Assembly (NCBI RefSeq): GCF_937616625.2
Contig: NC_065576.1
Coordinates: forward strand, 4,776,501-4,840,500
Origin: Mercurialis annua
Lineage: Eukaryota; Streptophyta; Magnoliopsida; Malpighiales; Euphorbiaceae
DNA: 64,000 bases
Direction of reading: 5' to 3'
Every line of letters begins with the position of its first letter. Positions within the stretch are counted from its first letter, which is position 1. The notes under the pieces were generated by a model. That model was given only the letters and a program-made list of their open reading frames with translations. It ran no database searches and was not told the origin of the DNA. The translations under genes were made by a program, and so were the position numbers. Shown piece after piece: positions 47,221 to 59,345 of the stretch.

Positions 47221-47592
47221 GGCTTATCAACTTAAAAACCCTCCACCTTTTACCCTCAATTCGTTTGCACCCTCACATTACAAAACCACCAAATATACTC
47301 AAATTACGACCTTTCACTTTCAATTGCACTCTCAATCATTAAATTGATCTCTTTTCACTTGAAAAAATAGATTTATTTTTGTTTTAAATAAAATATTAAG
47401 TCCTATTTTAAAATATATGCTAAAATTTAAAGTATTGATTTGAACATTTTTCAAGTGAAAAGAGGTCAATTTAATGCTTGAGGGTGCAATTTAAAGTGAA
47501 AGGTCGTAATTTGGGTATATTTGGTGGTTTTACAACGTGAGGGTGCAAACGAATTGAGGGTAAAAGGTGGGGAGATTTTAAGGGGATAACCC
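47221..47592. mobile_element. Mutator-type MITE (9-bp TSD)
   Basis: 372-bp palindrome. Ends are GGCTTATCAACTTAAAAACC and the near complement ...TTAAGGGGATAACCC. The 9-bp duplication TTAAATTAA lies at 47212-47220 and 47593-47601, exact. The arms pair for about 150 bp (for example TTTTCACTTGAAAAA against TTTTTCAAGTGAAAA). Its termini resemble those of the element in HOS15 intron 4. Confidence 0.92.
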
Positions 47593-47601
47593 TTAAATTA
47601 A

Positions 47602-48256
47602 TTATTTGGTCATTTTTAAAATGATAGCCAAACTTGTTTTTTTTTTATTATCAAACATCAATTTGGAATATTAAACACATAAGGTAGCCGAGATTACCGA
47701 TAATTACATAAAGATCATTAAATTTTATTTTATTATAAAATGGTCATTGAACTTAGCATTTTGTTATAACGAGAGGTTACCTGTATAAAATTCACCGTTT
47801 CACACTAAAAAAACATTGTTTTTGCTTCTATGGCAAGCCGTAATTATAAAGAGGAATATAACTCAGTGACTTTTTTGTAATTCACGATAACTTTTTGTAA
47901 CAAAATTGAACTGAATTTGCCATATAATTCAGTGACCTTTTTATAACAAAATAAAATATAAAGACCTTTACCGGTAATCCTAATGATCCAGTTAATATCC
48001 CATCAATTTGTATGCATTGGAAGCTTATAAATAATTTTAAACGCATTTTTATTTATGCAGACGGTGAATATATTATATTCGTCATATTAATAATTCAGTT
48101 GAATTAATATACATAATTTTATTGTATTTTAAAATCATAATTATAAATTTTTAAATTAGGAAAAAATGATATCAAGTTATTCTACGAATTTTGAAAATGA
48201 GTTTTCAAATTAATGCAGTAATTTATTGAAATTTATCACAAAAGTTTCAATCTACG
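47602..48256. other. AT-rich DNA before the LTR array
   Basis: No gene. A passage at 47700-47960 has inverted phrases (AGATCATTAAATTTTATTTT and ...AAAATAAAATATAAAGACC), probably one more decayed MITE. Confidence 0.35.
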
Positions 48257-48776
48257 AATTTGTCACGACCCGATTCTCGGATCGAGACCGGCGCTAGGGA
48301 ATGGGAGTGGTTGCTCCGAAACCCGTAGCAAGCCTTAAAATAAAATCCATTTTTCCCATTAAAACAATATAACTTTTCTTTAAAAAGTTTTCTCATATAA
48401 ATTTGTTTCGAAATTCACTATAAATTTTTCGCGGAATAACATCATACATTTTAAATTCCGAAACATAAATTCTAGGTCACCCACTTCATGGGACCTCTTT
48501 TCCTTTTTCTCGTCATGTCAACTTTTATAACCCTTTTTCAAAACGTTTTCAGGGTAAGACATGCAAATCTCATTTATGCCACGTCGGGCCCACATGCACA
48601 TTTCTGTTTCGATGCCAACAGTTTCATTACTGTTTTCCACATTTATCTCGGTATCTCAAATACTCGAGAGGCATCACAAAATATCCATAATAAGCATGCA
48701 TACATTAACATAATTATAAGCGATGAAAGTAAAACAGAGTTATAACGTGGCAGTTCATCGCAAATTAAAAAGCATG

Positions 48777-49409
48777 CTAAGGAGGTCTCGCCCTCTCATT
48801 CAACAATCCATAAAACTCATCACCTAAACCGTAAATGAAACGGGAATGAACATCCTCCGTATTCATCATCAAATCCGGTACCGCCGAATTAAACCTCATG
48901 AACTCCTCCATATATTCTCGAACCGACTTGCTTCCCCTAGTCAAAGTATCGAGATAACCTCCCAACAACACATACCTATACCTCTCACGGCTCTCGGTTC
49001 TAGCCACATCGTCTAAGGCTTCGGCAACCCTTTCCTTAGCCTCTATAGCATTCATCTTAGCCTCCTTAAACTTGTCCACTCCTTTGGTGAACCAATCGGC
49101 TCTAAAGCTAGGGTTCGGTGGTTGCAACCCAACCGATTCCGATTGAAAGCCATTTCCAATAGCATTACTACCATTTTCAGCATTTGCGGTTTCCGGGGTC
49201 ACACTTCTCAAAAACTGCTCTACATTCACGTTGACCGATCCGGCATCCGCAACATACCGATTCCCTTGTGACATGTTATCCGAAAATCTAGACATACTGT
49301 CACAAAATAAAACCCATGTGAATCCCGTGCACATTAAACACACAACAATCACAATTATCACAATTTTCACATTATCACCGAACACATTTCGGTTCAACCA
49401 ACACACCAT
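48777..49409 (-). pseudogene. Truncated gag of the second internal copy
   Basis: Residues 1-209 match the gag at 53802-54623 as far as NERARP. The frame then runs into foreign sequence at 48783 and stops, losing the C-terminal 64 residues, including the acidic tail. Confidence 0.85.
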
Positions 49410-49907
49410 GCAAAAATTAAATCACATACTCACTTTGCACATTTTTCACATAGCAATTACACCATAAATTTTCGGTTTCAATAACCCAATCAAATCTCAA
49501 TTATCAATCACGTAATTGCAAATATCCACAAAATCACATTCCCAATTATCACATCAAACAATTGCAATTAATCACCAAATCACATTATCGTTTAATCACA
49601 ACATCACAAATTCAATTCCTAGGGAACACTACGGAATGGAATTTTGAAAAACGATAACTTAGTCAAGACATGACATCGATTTCCTATTTTGCTGCAGTAG
49701 ATTTCCTAGGGATACTCATTCCTTCCTAGGAACTCAATAAACAACTCAACTTTCCACATCACGCCACATCATCTAAAATTTCGATTCGCACATCGAAATA
49801 AAATCACAATTTTTCATTTCTCAAAAATTTTCGATTCTCTCTTCGAAAATAAAATCACTTTTTCACGCAATGGCCCAATTAATCAACCATTGCTCTGATA
49901 CCACCTT

Positions 49908-52596
49908 TGTCACGACCCGATTCTCGGATCGAGACCGGCGCTAGGGAATGGGAGTGGTTGCTCCGAAACCCGTAGCAAGCCTTAAAATAAAATCCATTTA
50001 GGACATATTAGTCCTTATACTTTCAAATCTTGCGTTTTAGTCTCTTTTACCAAATTTTAATTAATTACTTACCTTTTTAACTTTTTAACTTTGGGTCCAA
50101 ATTATTTAGTCAAGTCTAAATAAAAGTCCAAAGTTCTAGTCCGGGATCTAATTACGGTTTCGGCCCCCTCTTGGCCTTGGTCCATTTTGGTTCGGTTTCA
50201 ACCCGACCAAATCTTGGCTCGGATAAACAGAGACACCGTGCTCCGTTTACCGGCCGGTAGTGGTTCGCCGACCACCACCCCACTCTCTAAACCACCTATA
50301 CCAAAATTAGCCAATCAATTTCAAATTGAATGAATTTTAATTCTAACAAAATATTTAATCACACTTGATTAAATATTACAACTCCAATCACAACAATTTA
50401 CACAACCAAACATTAATAGCCAACTATTCGGCCAACATACCAAAATCACCAAATAACACAATTTTTAACAATTAAATATTTCCATGGCATACTTATTAAC
50501 TCAACAATTAATCAAGAAATTTTAAAAGTAAACCTTCTTTTAAATCAAGGATCTATTCGGCTTTTAGCCAAAATTTATCCCTTCAAGTATTTAACCCCCA
50601 TAACATATAAACATAATTTCAATCTCATCTAATCACCAAATAACATGCCAATTAAACAATACAAATCATTTATTAGCATTTACATTTATTCGGCCAACAA
50701 CTAATTATCACTCAAACATATTTTAAACATTTGCATCCTAGGCATATACCTACACCATTTCATGCAATTCACAACCAACACAATTTATCTAGCAATTTCC
50801 ATACCATCAACATATAAACCACAACACATCACTTAAAATTTCTCAATAATATTTTCTATCATATTCGGCCATAACAAAATTGAATCAATACATGTTACAA
50901 TTTTCCACCATTGTTTTTATCTCAACATAGCATGTAACACAACATAACATGTATATATATTTCATACAAAAATTACCTAAAATATGCCACAAAAATCATA
51001 GAAAAATTACATATACAATTCGGCATTTCAACAAAATATTTACTACCACATTTTATCAAAGATTAAATCATGCATCATATTTAAATTGACCTTTTAAACA
51101 ATCTAAATAATCATGCAAACATTTTAATAAACATAACAAATTATCAAGGAATAGAAATTCATAATTCTATTCGGCAATTACAAATTAATTACCCATAAAT
51201 TTTTATTTCAAAATCTTAGACACACTTCACACATGATCAACCATTTTAACAACTTTAAAACTCAAAACAATTTATTTCATAAATATTCCCTTTTAATCTT
51301 ATTATTTTCGGTTTTAAAGAAAATTATTAAATTTTCACACTTTGATCTTTGAAACCACCAAATTTCTTAAGAAGTTTTAAATCACTTTAAATCTTGAAGT
51401 TTCAAAACCCTACTTCATGATTAATCATGAAAATATTCGGCCTTTTTAACACCACAAATTAACCCTTTAAATTTTCTTTTTAAAACCCTTAATTTTTCTC
51501 AAAAACCAACCTTTTAACATCCAAAATACAATTTCCAGCTTTTTAAACTAAGTTCATAAGACTTGTTCAAGTTTGAAAACAAATGTAAAACATAACTACC
51601 TTAAAAACTTTGATTCTTTTAAAACCAACTCTTACCCATGTTTTATCTAGCTCATTAAAGCCATAATCCATGATTGCATGTAGGTTTTAAACCCTTGAAC
51701 CAAATTTTTTATTAAATCCGAAATTTTTTTCAAAAACAAACATCACCCACATATTTTAATCCTCTTAAGAAAATACATTTTGAAAGAAGGATCTCATTTT
51801 TAAAACTTTAAGAAACCTTCCATTAAAGCATAAAACCCAAGAAGAAGAAGAAGAATAGGAACCCACAAAATAATCACATAACACATTTACAAAGGCTTTT
51901 AATCTTACCTTATCAAAAAGCTTGAGTTAAAAAGATTAATGGGGTTTGTTATTTTCTTTGGGAGTGGTTCGGCCAAGACAAGAAAATGAGAGTGACTTTT
52001 GGGTTTTCTCTACAATCTTACTTTTTCTCCTAAGAAAGTGGGGAAGAAAAAGATTTTCCACTTATAGCATTTTAGATAGGAAAATTGTGGGGTCAAATTA
52101 GCCTTTTTTAATATCAATCATTAGCTCAACTCCTAGGCTACATGCATGTTGACAAGTGTCCAAATATGTGTCATTTCCTTACTCACTTGCTTTCTCCCCA
52201 AGTTAAGCCAATCTTAGCTTAATTAAATTATTTTTACGGTTTTCGAGGTTCCGTAAAATCTTTTTCGAAAAACGTTTCCGAACTAAATTAATTTCTTATA
52301 TGATCAAATCTTGAGCAAATATATTTATAACTTAATTTTTTTAACGTTTTTAATTATTTAAATCGGTTTTACCAATTAATGACCGAAAATTACGAAAATG
52401 CCACCCATGCACAATAATTAATTTTCGTAGCCATGCACACGTAAACATTCAAATAATAAATCACATATCACAAATAAATCAATCACATGCATTTTAAACA
52501 CCGAAAATTAAATTCTTAGCCGGTACTCTACCGCCGCTAATTTCCAATTCACCGAATTTTCAAAAATTCCATATTTTGAAAATTAGGGGTATTACA
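49908..52596 (-). repeat. LTR A (2689 bp)
   Basis: On the minus strand it starts TGTAATACCCC and ends GGGTCGTGACA. The polypurine tract AAGGGGGAGTGAA (52609-52597) lies directly in front of it, and a Met-tRNA primer site (TGGTATCAGAGC, 49903-49892) lies four bases behind it. It therefore acts as 3' LTR of the full unit and 5' LTR of the truncated one. Confidence 0.92.
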
Positions 52597-53801
52597 TTCA
52601 CTCCCCCTTATAAAAATTCGTCCTCGAATTTTCATAATCCTTTTTCCTTTCAACTTTATTCCTTTTCTTTTCCATTTCCGTAACTCGGAACTTTTTCCGA
52701 CACAAAGGTAACTCTACCTTTCTTATCACGACTTTGCCTTTACGGAAATTCTCACACACTAAAACACACTTGCTATGGCTATACTTAATCATAACTTAAG
52801 CATACCACCAAAATAACATCTACTCCAAAACTTATTATTTTCATGGGACTTCTATAGTCAAGTTTAACTAGTTTCTAGTTATCACTTAACTACCCAATTA
52901 TCCTATATTCAATTTGGATAACCATATAATGTCCATACCACTTTTATCTTCTATTACTTCCTTATTTATTTTAAATATTTTTCTATAGATTTTCCAAATC
53001 ATACATATATTTTCTTTAGAAATAACTCATTCTCATTATTCTAAAGATTTTAGAATTTGACATACTTAACCAAAACAAAAATTAGCTATACAAAATTTTC
53101 ATTATTTCCGGGAGTACTTGCCCGTTTTTACTCACTTTAAAATTTTTCCAAATTCTTTTATAAACTTTTGGTCGACACAACTTTTTCTTGAAAACGTAAA
53201 ATTTTCGTTCATCACTTCTCATATAACCGTAGCTCGGGATAATGATGGCTCTCACTATCAAAGAGTTGCATTTCTCTTTTAAAATTTATTTTCATGATGA
53301 ATGTAAATATTACCTTTATGCATTTTCAAAATTTTACATGCATGCTAAATGTTTTATGTTGGGTCCGAGCTTGCTATACCGTTTTTAAATACAAACTTTA
53401 AAATTTCATAGAAAAATTTTCGTAAGTTACTTTTGGATTTGTACTCCGAGAATAATTAAGATTTTCTTAATCTCAAATTTCTCTTATGATTTCTATTGCC
53501 CTTTTCTTTTTATCTTATTCCATTATTTTATTTATTTGCCGTAAAATACACATTCCATTCTACAACCGAATTATACTCCATACTTTATTTATACTATATT
53601 ACTCCAGTTACTAATTCATTGAGTGAATTTATTTACTAATTCCATTTTACCTTTTCATTCAAGCTTCATTTTTATTTTAACTTAGTTTCTACTCATTTTA
53701 TCATACTATTATTTCTATTTACCAATTATCTAACTTTAACTTAAAACGAAACTTAATCTTAAAGAATACCTGTCGCTACTCCCGAGATCTAAATCTCACT
53801 C
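52597..53801 (-). other. Internal region of the retroelement, non-coding
   Basis: About 1.2 kb between the gag stop and the polypurine tract. No protease, reverse transcriptase, RNase H or integrase motif was found in any frame. The 64-codon frame at 52598-52792, rich in Lys/Arg, may be a relic of a pol C-terminus. It is probably what remains after pol deletion. Confidence 0.6.
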
Positions 53802-54623
53802 CTAATCCAACGGAACATACTCCTCGGGATCCTCCTCCGGGTCTTCTTCCGGATCCTCCTCTTGCTCCTCATCATCGGGTATCATCGCTCCAAAAATAGG
53901 ATTCTCGGTATAGGGATAAAAATAAGCTTGCGGTGGTGTTCCTCGGGCTAACATATACTCCTCTAATGCTAATGCTCGTCCGTATAAGTACGGAAGTGGT
54001 CTCGCCCTCTCATTCAACAATCCATAAAACTCATCACCTAAACCGTAAATGAAACGGGAATGAACATCCTCCGTATTCATCATCAAATCCGGTACCGCCG
54101 AATTAAACCTCATGAACTCCTCCATATATTCTCGAACCGACTTGCTTCCCCTAGTCAAAGTATCGAGATAACCTCCCAACAACACATACCTATACCTCTC
54201 ACGGCTCTCGGTTCTAGCCACATCGTCTAAGGCTTCGGCAACCCTTTCCTTAGCCTCTATAGCATTCATCTTAGCCTCCTTAAACTTGTCCACTCCTTTG
54301 GTGAACCAATCGGCTCTAAAGCTAGGGTTCGGTGGTTGCAACCCAACCGATTCCGATTGAAAGCCATTTCCAATAGCATTACTACCATTTTCAGCATTTG
54401 CGGTTTCCGGGGTCACACTTCTCAAAAACTGCTCTACATTCACGTTGACCGATCCGGCATCCGCAACATACCGATTCCCTTGTGACATGTTATCCGAAAA
54501 TCTAGACATACTGTCACAAAATAAAACCCATGTGAATCCCGTGCACATTAAACACACAACAATCACAATTATCACAATTTTCACATTATCACCGAACACA
54601 TTTCGGTTCAACCAACACACCAT
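53802..54623 (-). CDS. Retrotransposon gag-like protein
   Basis: 273 aa, open. The N-terminal 38 residues include a hydrophobic stretch and may be leader; Met39 (54509, MSRFSDNMSQG) is another possible start. Residues about 100-235 contain a retrotransposon gag pattern, with SVREYMEEFMRF, then SRFIYGLGDEFYGLL. The C-terminus is an acidic repeat, DPEEDPEEDPEEY. No CCHC zinc knuckle is present, which a complete gag usually has. It lies 0.5 kb downstream of the primer-binding site. The intact frame fits recent activity, with other proteins supplied in trans. Confidence 0.8.
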   Translation of the reverse strand: MVCWLNRNVFGDNVKIVIIVIVVCLMCTGFTWVLFCDSMSRFSDNMSQGNRYVADAGSVNVNVEQFLRSVTPETANAENGSNAIGNGFQSESVGLQPPNPSFRADWFTKGVDKFKEAKMNAIEAKERVAEALDDVARTESRERYRYVLLGGYLDTLTRGSKSVREYMEEFMRFNSAVPDLMMNTEDVHSRFIYGLGDEFYGLLNERARPLPYLYGRALALEEYMLARGTPPQAYFYPYTENPIFGAMIPDDEEQEEDPEEDPEEDPEEYVPLD

Positions 54624-55105
54624 GCAAAAATTAAATCACATACTCACTTTGCACATTTTTCACATAGCAATTACACCATAAATTTTCGGTTTCAATAACC
54701 CAATCAAATCTCAATTATCAATCACGTAATTGCAAATATCCACAAAATCACATTCCCAATTATCACATCAAACAATTGCAATTAATCACCAAATCACATT
54801 ATCGTTTAATCACAACATCACAAATTCAATTCCTAGGGAACACTACGGAATGGAATTTTGAAAAACGATAACTTAGTCAAGACATGACATCGATTTCCTA
54901 TTTTGCTGCAGTAGATTTCCTAGGGATACTCATTCCTTCCTAGGAACTCAATAAACAACTCAACTTTCCACATCACGCCACATCATCTAAAATTTCGATT
55001 CGCACATCGAAATAAAATCACAATTTTTCATTTCTCAAAAATTTTCGATTCTCTCTTCGAAAATAAAATCACTTTTTCACGCAATGGCCCAATTAATCAA
55101 CCATT

Positions 55106-55117
55106 GCTCTGATACCA
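55106..55117 (-). other. Primer-binding site, initiator Met-tRNA
   Basis: TGGTATCAGAGC on the minus strand, four bases after the end of LTR B. It matches the complement of the plant initiator Met-tRNA 3' end. The same site recurs at 49892-49903 behind LTR A. Confidence 0.93.
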
Positions 55118-55121
55118 CCTT

Positions 55122-57810
55122 TGTCACGACCCGATTCTCGGATCGAGACCGGCGCTAGGGAATGGGAGTGGTTGCTCCGAAACCCGTAGCAAGCCTTAAA
55201 ATAAAATCCATTTAGGACATATTAGTCCTTATACTTTCAAATCTTGCGTTTTAGTCTCTTTTACCAAATTTTAATTAATTACTTACCTTTTTAACTTTTT
55301 AACTTTGGGTCCAAATTATTTAGTCAAGTCTAAATAAAAGTCCAAAGTTCTAGTCCGGGATCTAATTACGGTTTCGGCCCCCTCTTGGCCTTGGTCCATT
55401 TTGGTTCGGTTTCAACCCGACCAAATCTTGGCTCGGATAAACAGAGACACCGTGCTCCGTTTACCGGCCGGTAGTGGTTCGCCGACCACCACCCCACTCT
55501 CTAAACCACCTATACCAAAATTAGCCAATCAATTTCAAATTGAATGAATTTTAATTCTAACAAAATATTTAATCACACTTGATTAAATATTACAACTCCA
55601 ATCACAACAATTTACACAACCAAACATTAATAGCCAACTATTCGGCCAACATACCAAAATCACCAAATAACACAATTTTTAACAATTAAATATTTCCATG
55701 GCATACTTATTAACTCAACAATTAATCAAGAAATTTTAAAAGTAAACCTTCTTTTAAATCAAGGATCTATTCGGCTTTTAGCCAAAATTTATCCCTTCAA
55801 GTATTTAACCCCCATAACATATAAACATAATTTCAATCTCATCTAATCACCAAATAACATGCCAATTAAACAATACAAATCATTTATTAGCATTTACATT
55901 TATTCGGCCAACAACTAATTATCACTCAAACATATTTTAAACATTTGCATCCTAGGCATATACCTACACCATTTCATGCAATTCACAACCAACACAATTT
56001 ATCTAGCAATTTCCATACCATCAACATATAAACCACAACACATCACTTAAAATTTCTCAATAATATTTTCTATCATATTCGGCCATAACAAAATTGAATC
56101 AATACATGTTACAATTTTCCACCATTGTTTTTATCTCAACATAGCATGTAACACAACATAACATGTATATATATTTCATACAAAAATTACCTAAAATATG
56201 CCACAAAAATCATAGAAAAATTACATATACAATTCGGCATTTCAACAAAATATTTACTACCACATTTTATCAAAGATTAAATCATGCATCATATTTAAAT
56301 TGACCTTTTAAACAATCTAAATAATCATGCAAACATTTTAATAAACATAACAAATTATCAAGGAATAGAAATTCATAATTCTATTCGGCAATTACAAATT
56401 AATTACCCATAAATTTTTATTTCAAAATCTTAGACACACTTCACACATGATCAACCATTTTAACAACTTTAAAACTCAAAACAATTTATTTCATAAATAT
56501 TCCCTTTTAATCTTATTATTTTCGGTTTTAAAGAAAATTATTAAATTTTCACACTTTGATCTTTGAAACCACCAAATTTCTTAAGAAGTTTTAAATCACT
56601 TTAAATCTTGAAGTTTCAAAACCCTACTTCATGATTAATCATGAAAATATTCGGCCTTTTTAACACCACAAATTAACCCTTTAAATTTTCTTTTTAAAAC
56701 CCTTAATTTTTCTCAAAAACCAACCTTTTAACATCCAAAATACAATTTCCAGCTTTTTAAACTAAGTTCATAAGACTTGTTCAAGTTTGAAAACAAATGT
56801 AAAACATAACTACCTTAAAAACTTTGATTCTTTTAAAACCAACTCTTACCCATGTTTTATCTAGCTCATTAAAGCCATAATCCATGATTGCATGTAGGTT
56901 TTAAACCCTTGAACCAAATTTTTTATTAAATCCGAAATTTTTTTCAAAAACAAACATCACCCACATATTTTAATCCTCTTAAGAAAATACATTTTGAAAG
57001 AAGGATCTCATTTTTAAAACTTTAAGAAACCTTCCATTAAAGCATAAAACCCAAGAAGAAGAAGAAGAATAGGAACCCACAAAATAATCACATAACACAT
57101 TTACAAAGGCTTTTAATCTTACCTTATCAAAAAGCTTGAGTTAAAAAGATTAATGGGGTTTGTTATTTTCTTTGGGAGTGGTTCGGCCAAGACAAGAAAA
57201 TGAGAGTGACTTTTGGGTTTTCTCTACAATCTTACTTTTTCTCCTAAGAAAGTGGGGAAGAAAAAGATTTTCCACTTATAGCATTTTAGATAGGAAAATT
57301 GTGGGGTCAAATTAGCCTTTTTTAATATCAATCATTAGCTCAACTCCTAGGCTACATGCATGTTGACAAGTGTCCAAATATGTGTCATTTCCTTACTCAC
57401 TTGCTTTCTCCCCAAGTTAAGCCAATCTTAGCTTAATTAAATTATTTTTACGGTTTTCGAGGTTCCGTAAAATCTTTTTCGAAAAACGTTTCCGAACTAA
57501 ATTAATTTCTTATATGATCAAATCTTGAGCAAATATATTTATAACTTAATTTTTTTAACGTTTTTAATTATTTAAATCGGTTTTACCAATTAATGACCGA
57601 AAATTACGAAAATGCCACCCATGCACAATAATTAATTTTCGTAGCCATGCACACGTAAACATTCAAATAATAAATCACATATCACAAATAAATCAATCAC
57701 ATGCATTTTAAACACCGAAAATTAAATTCTTAGCCGGTACTCTACCGCCGCTAATTTCCAATTCACCGAATTTTCAAAAATTCCATATTTTGAAAATTAG
57801 GGGTATTACA
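55122..57810 (-). repeat. LTR B (2689 bp)
   Basis: The 5' LTR of the full unit. It has the same length, start and end as LTR A and identical sequence in all parts compared. It is followed by the GAATT duplication at 57811. Confidence 0.92.
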
Positions 57811-57815
57811 GAATT

Positions 57816-58533
57816 ATTCTAATTGTATTTTATTCTACACAATAACCAACTAAAGTTTTTTAAATTATTTAGGTTTAACTTACTTTAAAGTTCTTGTACT
57901 TTTCATTTTTTCTTTACTTGGCTCCAAAGGGTTTTTCTTCTTTACTTGGTCATGTACTTTCAAAAATAATTTTATAAATTTTTTATATTTTTTTACTTAA
58001 TCTATGTACTTTCAAATTAAATTTACTTGATCGCTTACACGTCTACATTTTTGTGAACAAAAAGGATTTTATAAAACAGTTTTCGAAAGTACAAGGATCA
58101 AGTAAAGAAACAAAAACGTCTAGATACAAAGTAAAAAAAAATACAGGGATCTTACGATAGATTTTTTCAATTATTTATAAAGTTATTAATTAAGAATGGA
58201 TGAAAAACAATTATTTCTAGAAATACTTTAATTCTATGAAATATTTATTTACTTAAGTTTTTTTATTAAATTATTAGTAATATAATTATAGATATATAGT
58301 GACAAAATAATTTTATATAATTCTATGCTCATTTTTACGGTAAATAAATTAAGGAAATAAACTAAACTTTATTTCTATCAATTTATTTTGTTGAATGAGT
58401 CGGAACAATGAATAAAAAGGTAATCATCTAATAAATTCGAAAGAGAATTTAAAGTGATTGAAAGTTTTATCTAACTACGTCATGTTATATTGTCTGGATT
58501 TCTCGAATCCCATGTTTTGATGGTTAATTTTTA
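57816..58533. other. AT-rich intergenic DNA
   Basis: No gene. A passage at about 57865-58165 has inverted phrases (AGTTCTTGTACTTTTC, TTTACTTGATC against GATCAAGTAAAG, CTTTGTATC) and is probably a decayed MITE. Confidence 0.4.
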
Positions 58534-58851
58534 GGGTTAATTACATATAAAATCACCACCTTTACACGAAATTGCAAAAATAACACGACCTTTAAAATGT
58601 GGCAATTCAGGGCACCACCTTTTATTTCTTTTCAAAAACAGCATGGGCACATTTTTAGTGGCATTTTTGCTGATGTGGCATGACACGTGGCACTCCCATC
58701 GGATGTCCAAGTCAGCAAAATTTTATCTAAAAACGTGTCCATGTTGTTTTTGAAAAGAAATGAAAGGTGATGCCCTGAATTGACACGTTTTAAAGGTCGT
58801 GTTATTTTTGCAATTACGTGTAAAGGTGGTGATTTTATATGTAATTAACCC
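58534..58851. mobile_element. Mutator-type MITE (9-bp TSD)
   Basis: 318-bp palindrome with ends GGGTTAATTACATATAAAAT and its complement. The exact 9-bp duplication TAATTTTTA lies at 58525-58533 and 58852-58860. The arms match for about 140 bp. Near the centre is GACACGTGGCAC, a G-box/ABRE core. Confidence 0.95.
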
Positions 58852-59027
58852 TAATTTTTATTTATGAAAATGTTTTCGAAATTTTAAAACTTCATCTATA
58901 TAGCCTATCGTTGTAAAAGAAACTATCATTACAGTATGTTTATTTCTATGATGCATAAATTCCACAAGTTAAACTATTTAAAAAAAAAAAGTCTAAAATC
59001 ATATGTAGTAAATTTACATAAAGATTT

Positions 59028-59336
59028 GGCTTAATTACTAAAAAATACTAAATCTTTTCAAATTTTATCAGTTATATTCAAACCTTTTAAAATTAATCCA
59101 CTTAATATGTTTTAGCATATTTGATACTTTTTGTAGCCATTTTCTGAATCGAATCAATATTTTTACTAATATGTCGGTCACGTCATTACCTCATCCACAT
59201 AATAACTAAATATTTTAGCAAAAAATGGGGTTGATTCAAAAAATGGTTATAAAAGGTGGCAAATATACTGAAACGGGTTAAATTAGCTGATTGTTAAAAT
59301 TTATAAAGGTTTGGTATTTTTTTTAATGATTAAGCA
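59028..59336. mobile_element. Mutator-type MITE, older
   Basis: 309 bp. Ends GGCTTAATTACTAAAAAATA and the near complement ...TTTAATGATTAAGCA. Flanks TAAAGATTT and TGCAGATTT match at 7 of 9. The arms are palindromic with substitutions. Confidence 0.75.
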
Positions 59337-59345
59337 TGCAGATTT

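Larger units (their letters stand above)
48262..57810 (-). mobile_element. LTR-retrotransposon array with two full LTRs and a broken third end (TSD GAATT)
   Basis: Minus-strand order: LTR B 57810-55122, PBS, gag and internal DNA 55121-52597, polypurine tract, LTR A 52596-49908, PBS and part of gag again 49907-48784, a 431-bp segment of unknown origin, and the last 91 bp of an LTR (48352-48262). GAATT flanks the whole at 48257-48261 and 57811-57815. 48784-52596 and 53998-57810 (3813 bp) correspond at a constant offset of 5214; no mismatch was noticed in the stretches compared. There is no protease, reverse transcriptase or integrase, so it is non-autonomous. Ty3/gypsy membership is inferred from gag. 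Confidence 0.88.

Noticed and set aside
49231..49467. Plus-strand ORFs at 49231-49467 and 54445-54681
   Set aside because: Antisense shadows of the gag frame in the duplicated block.
53802..54623. Host gene in duplicate with 48777-49409
   Set aside because: Position between a Met-tRNA primer site and a polypurine tract, and gag-type motifs, mark it as retrotransposon gag.
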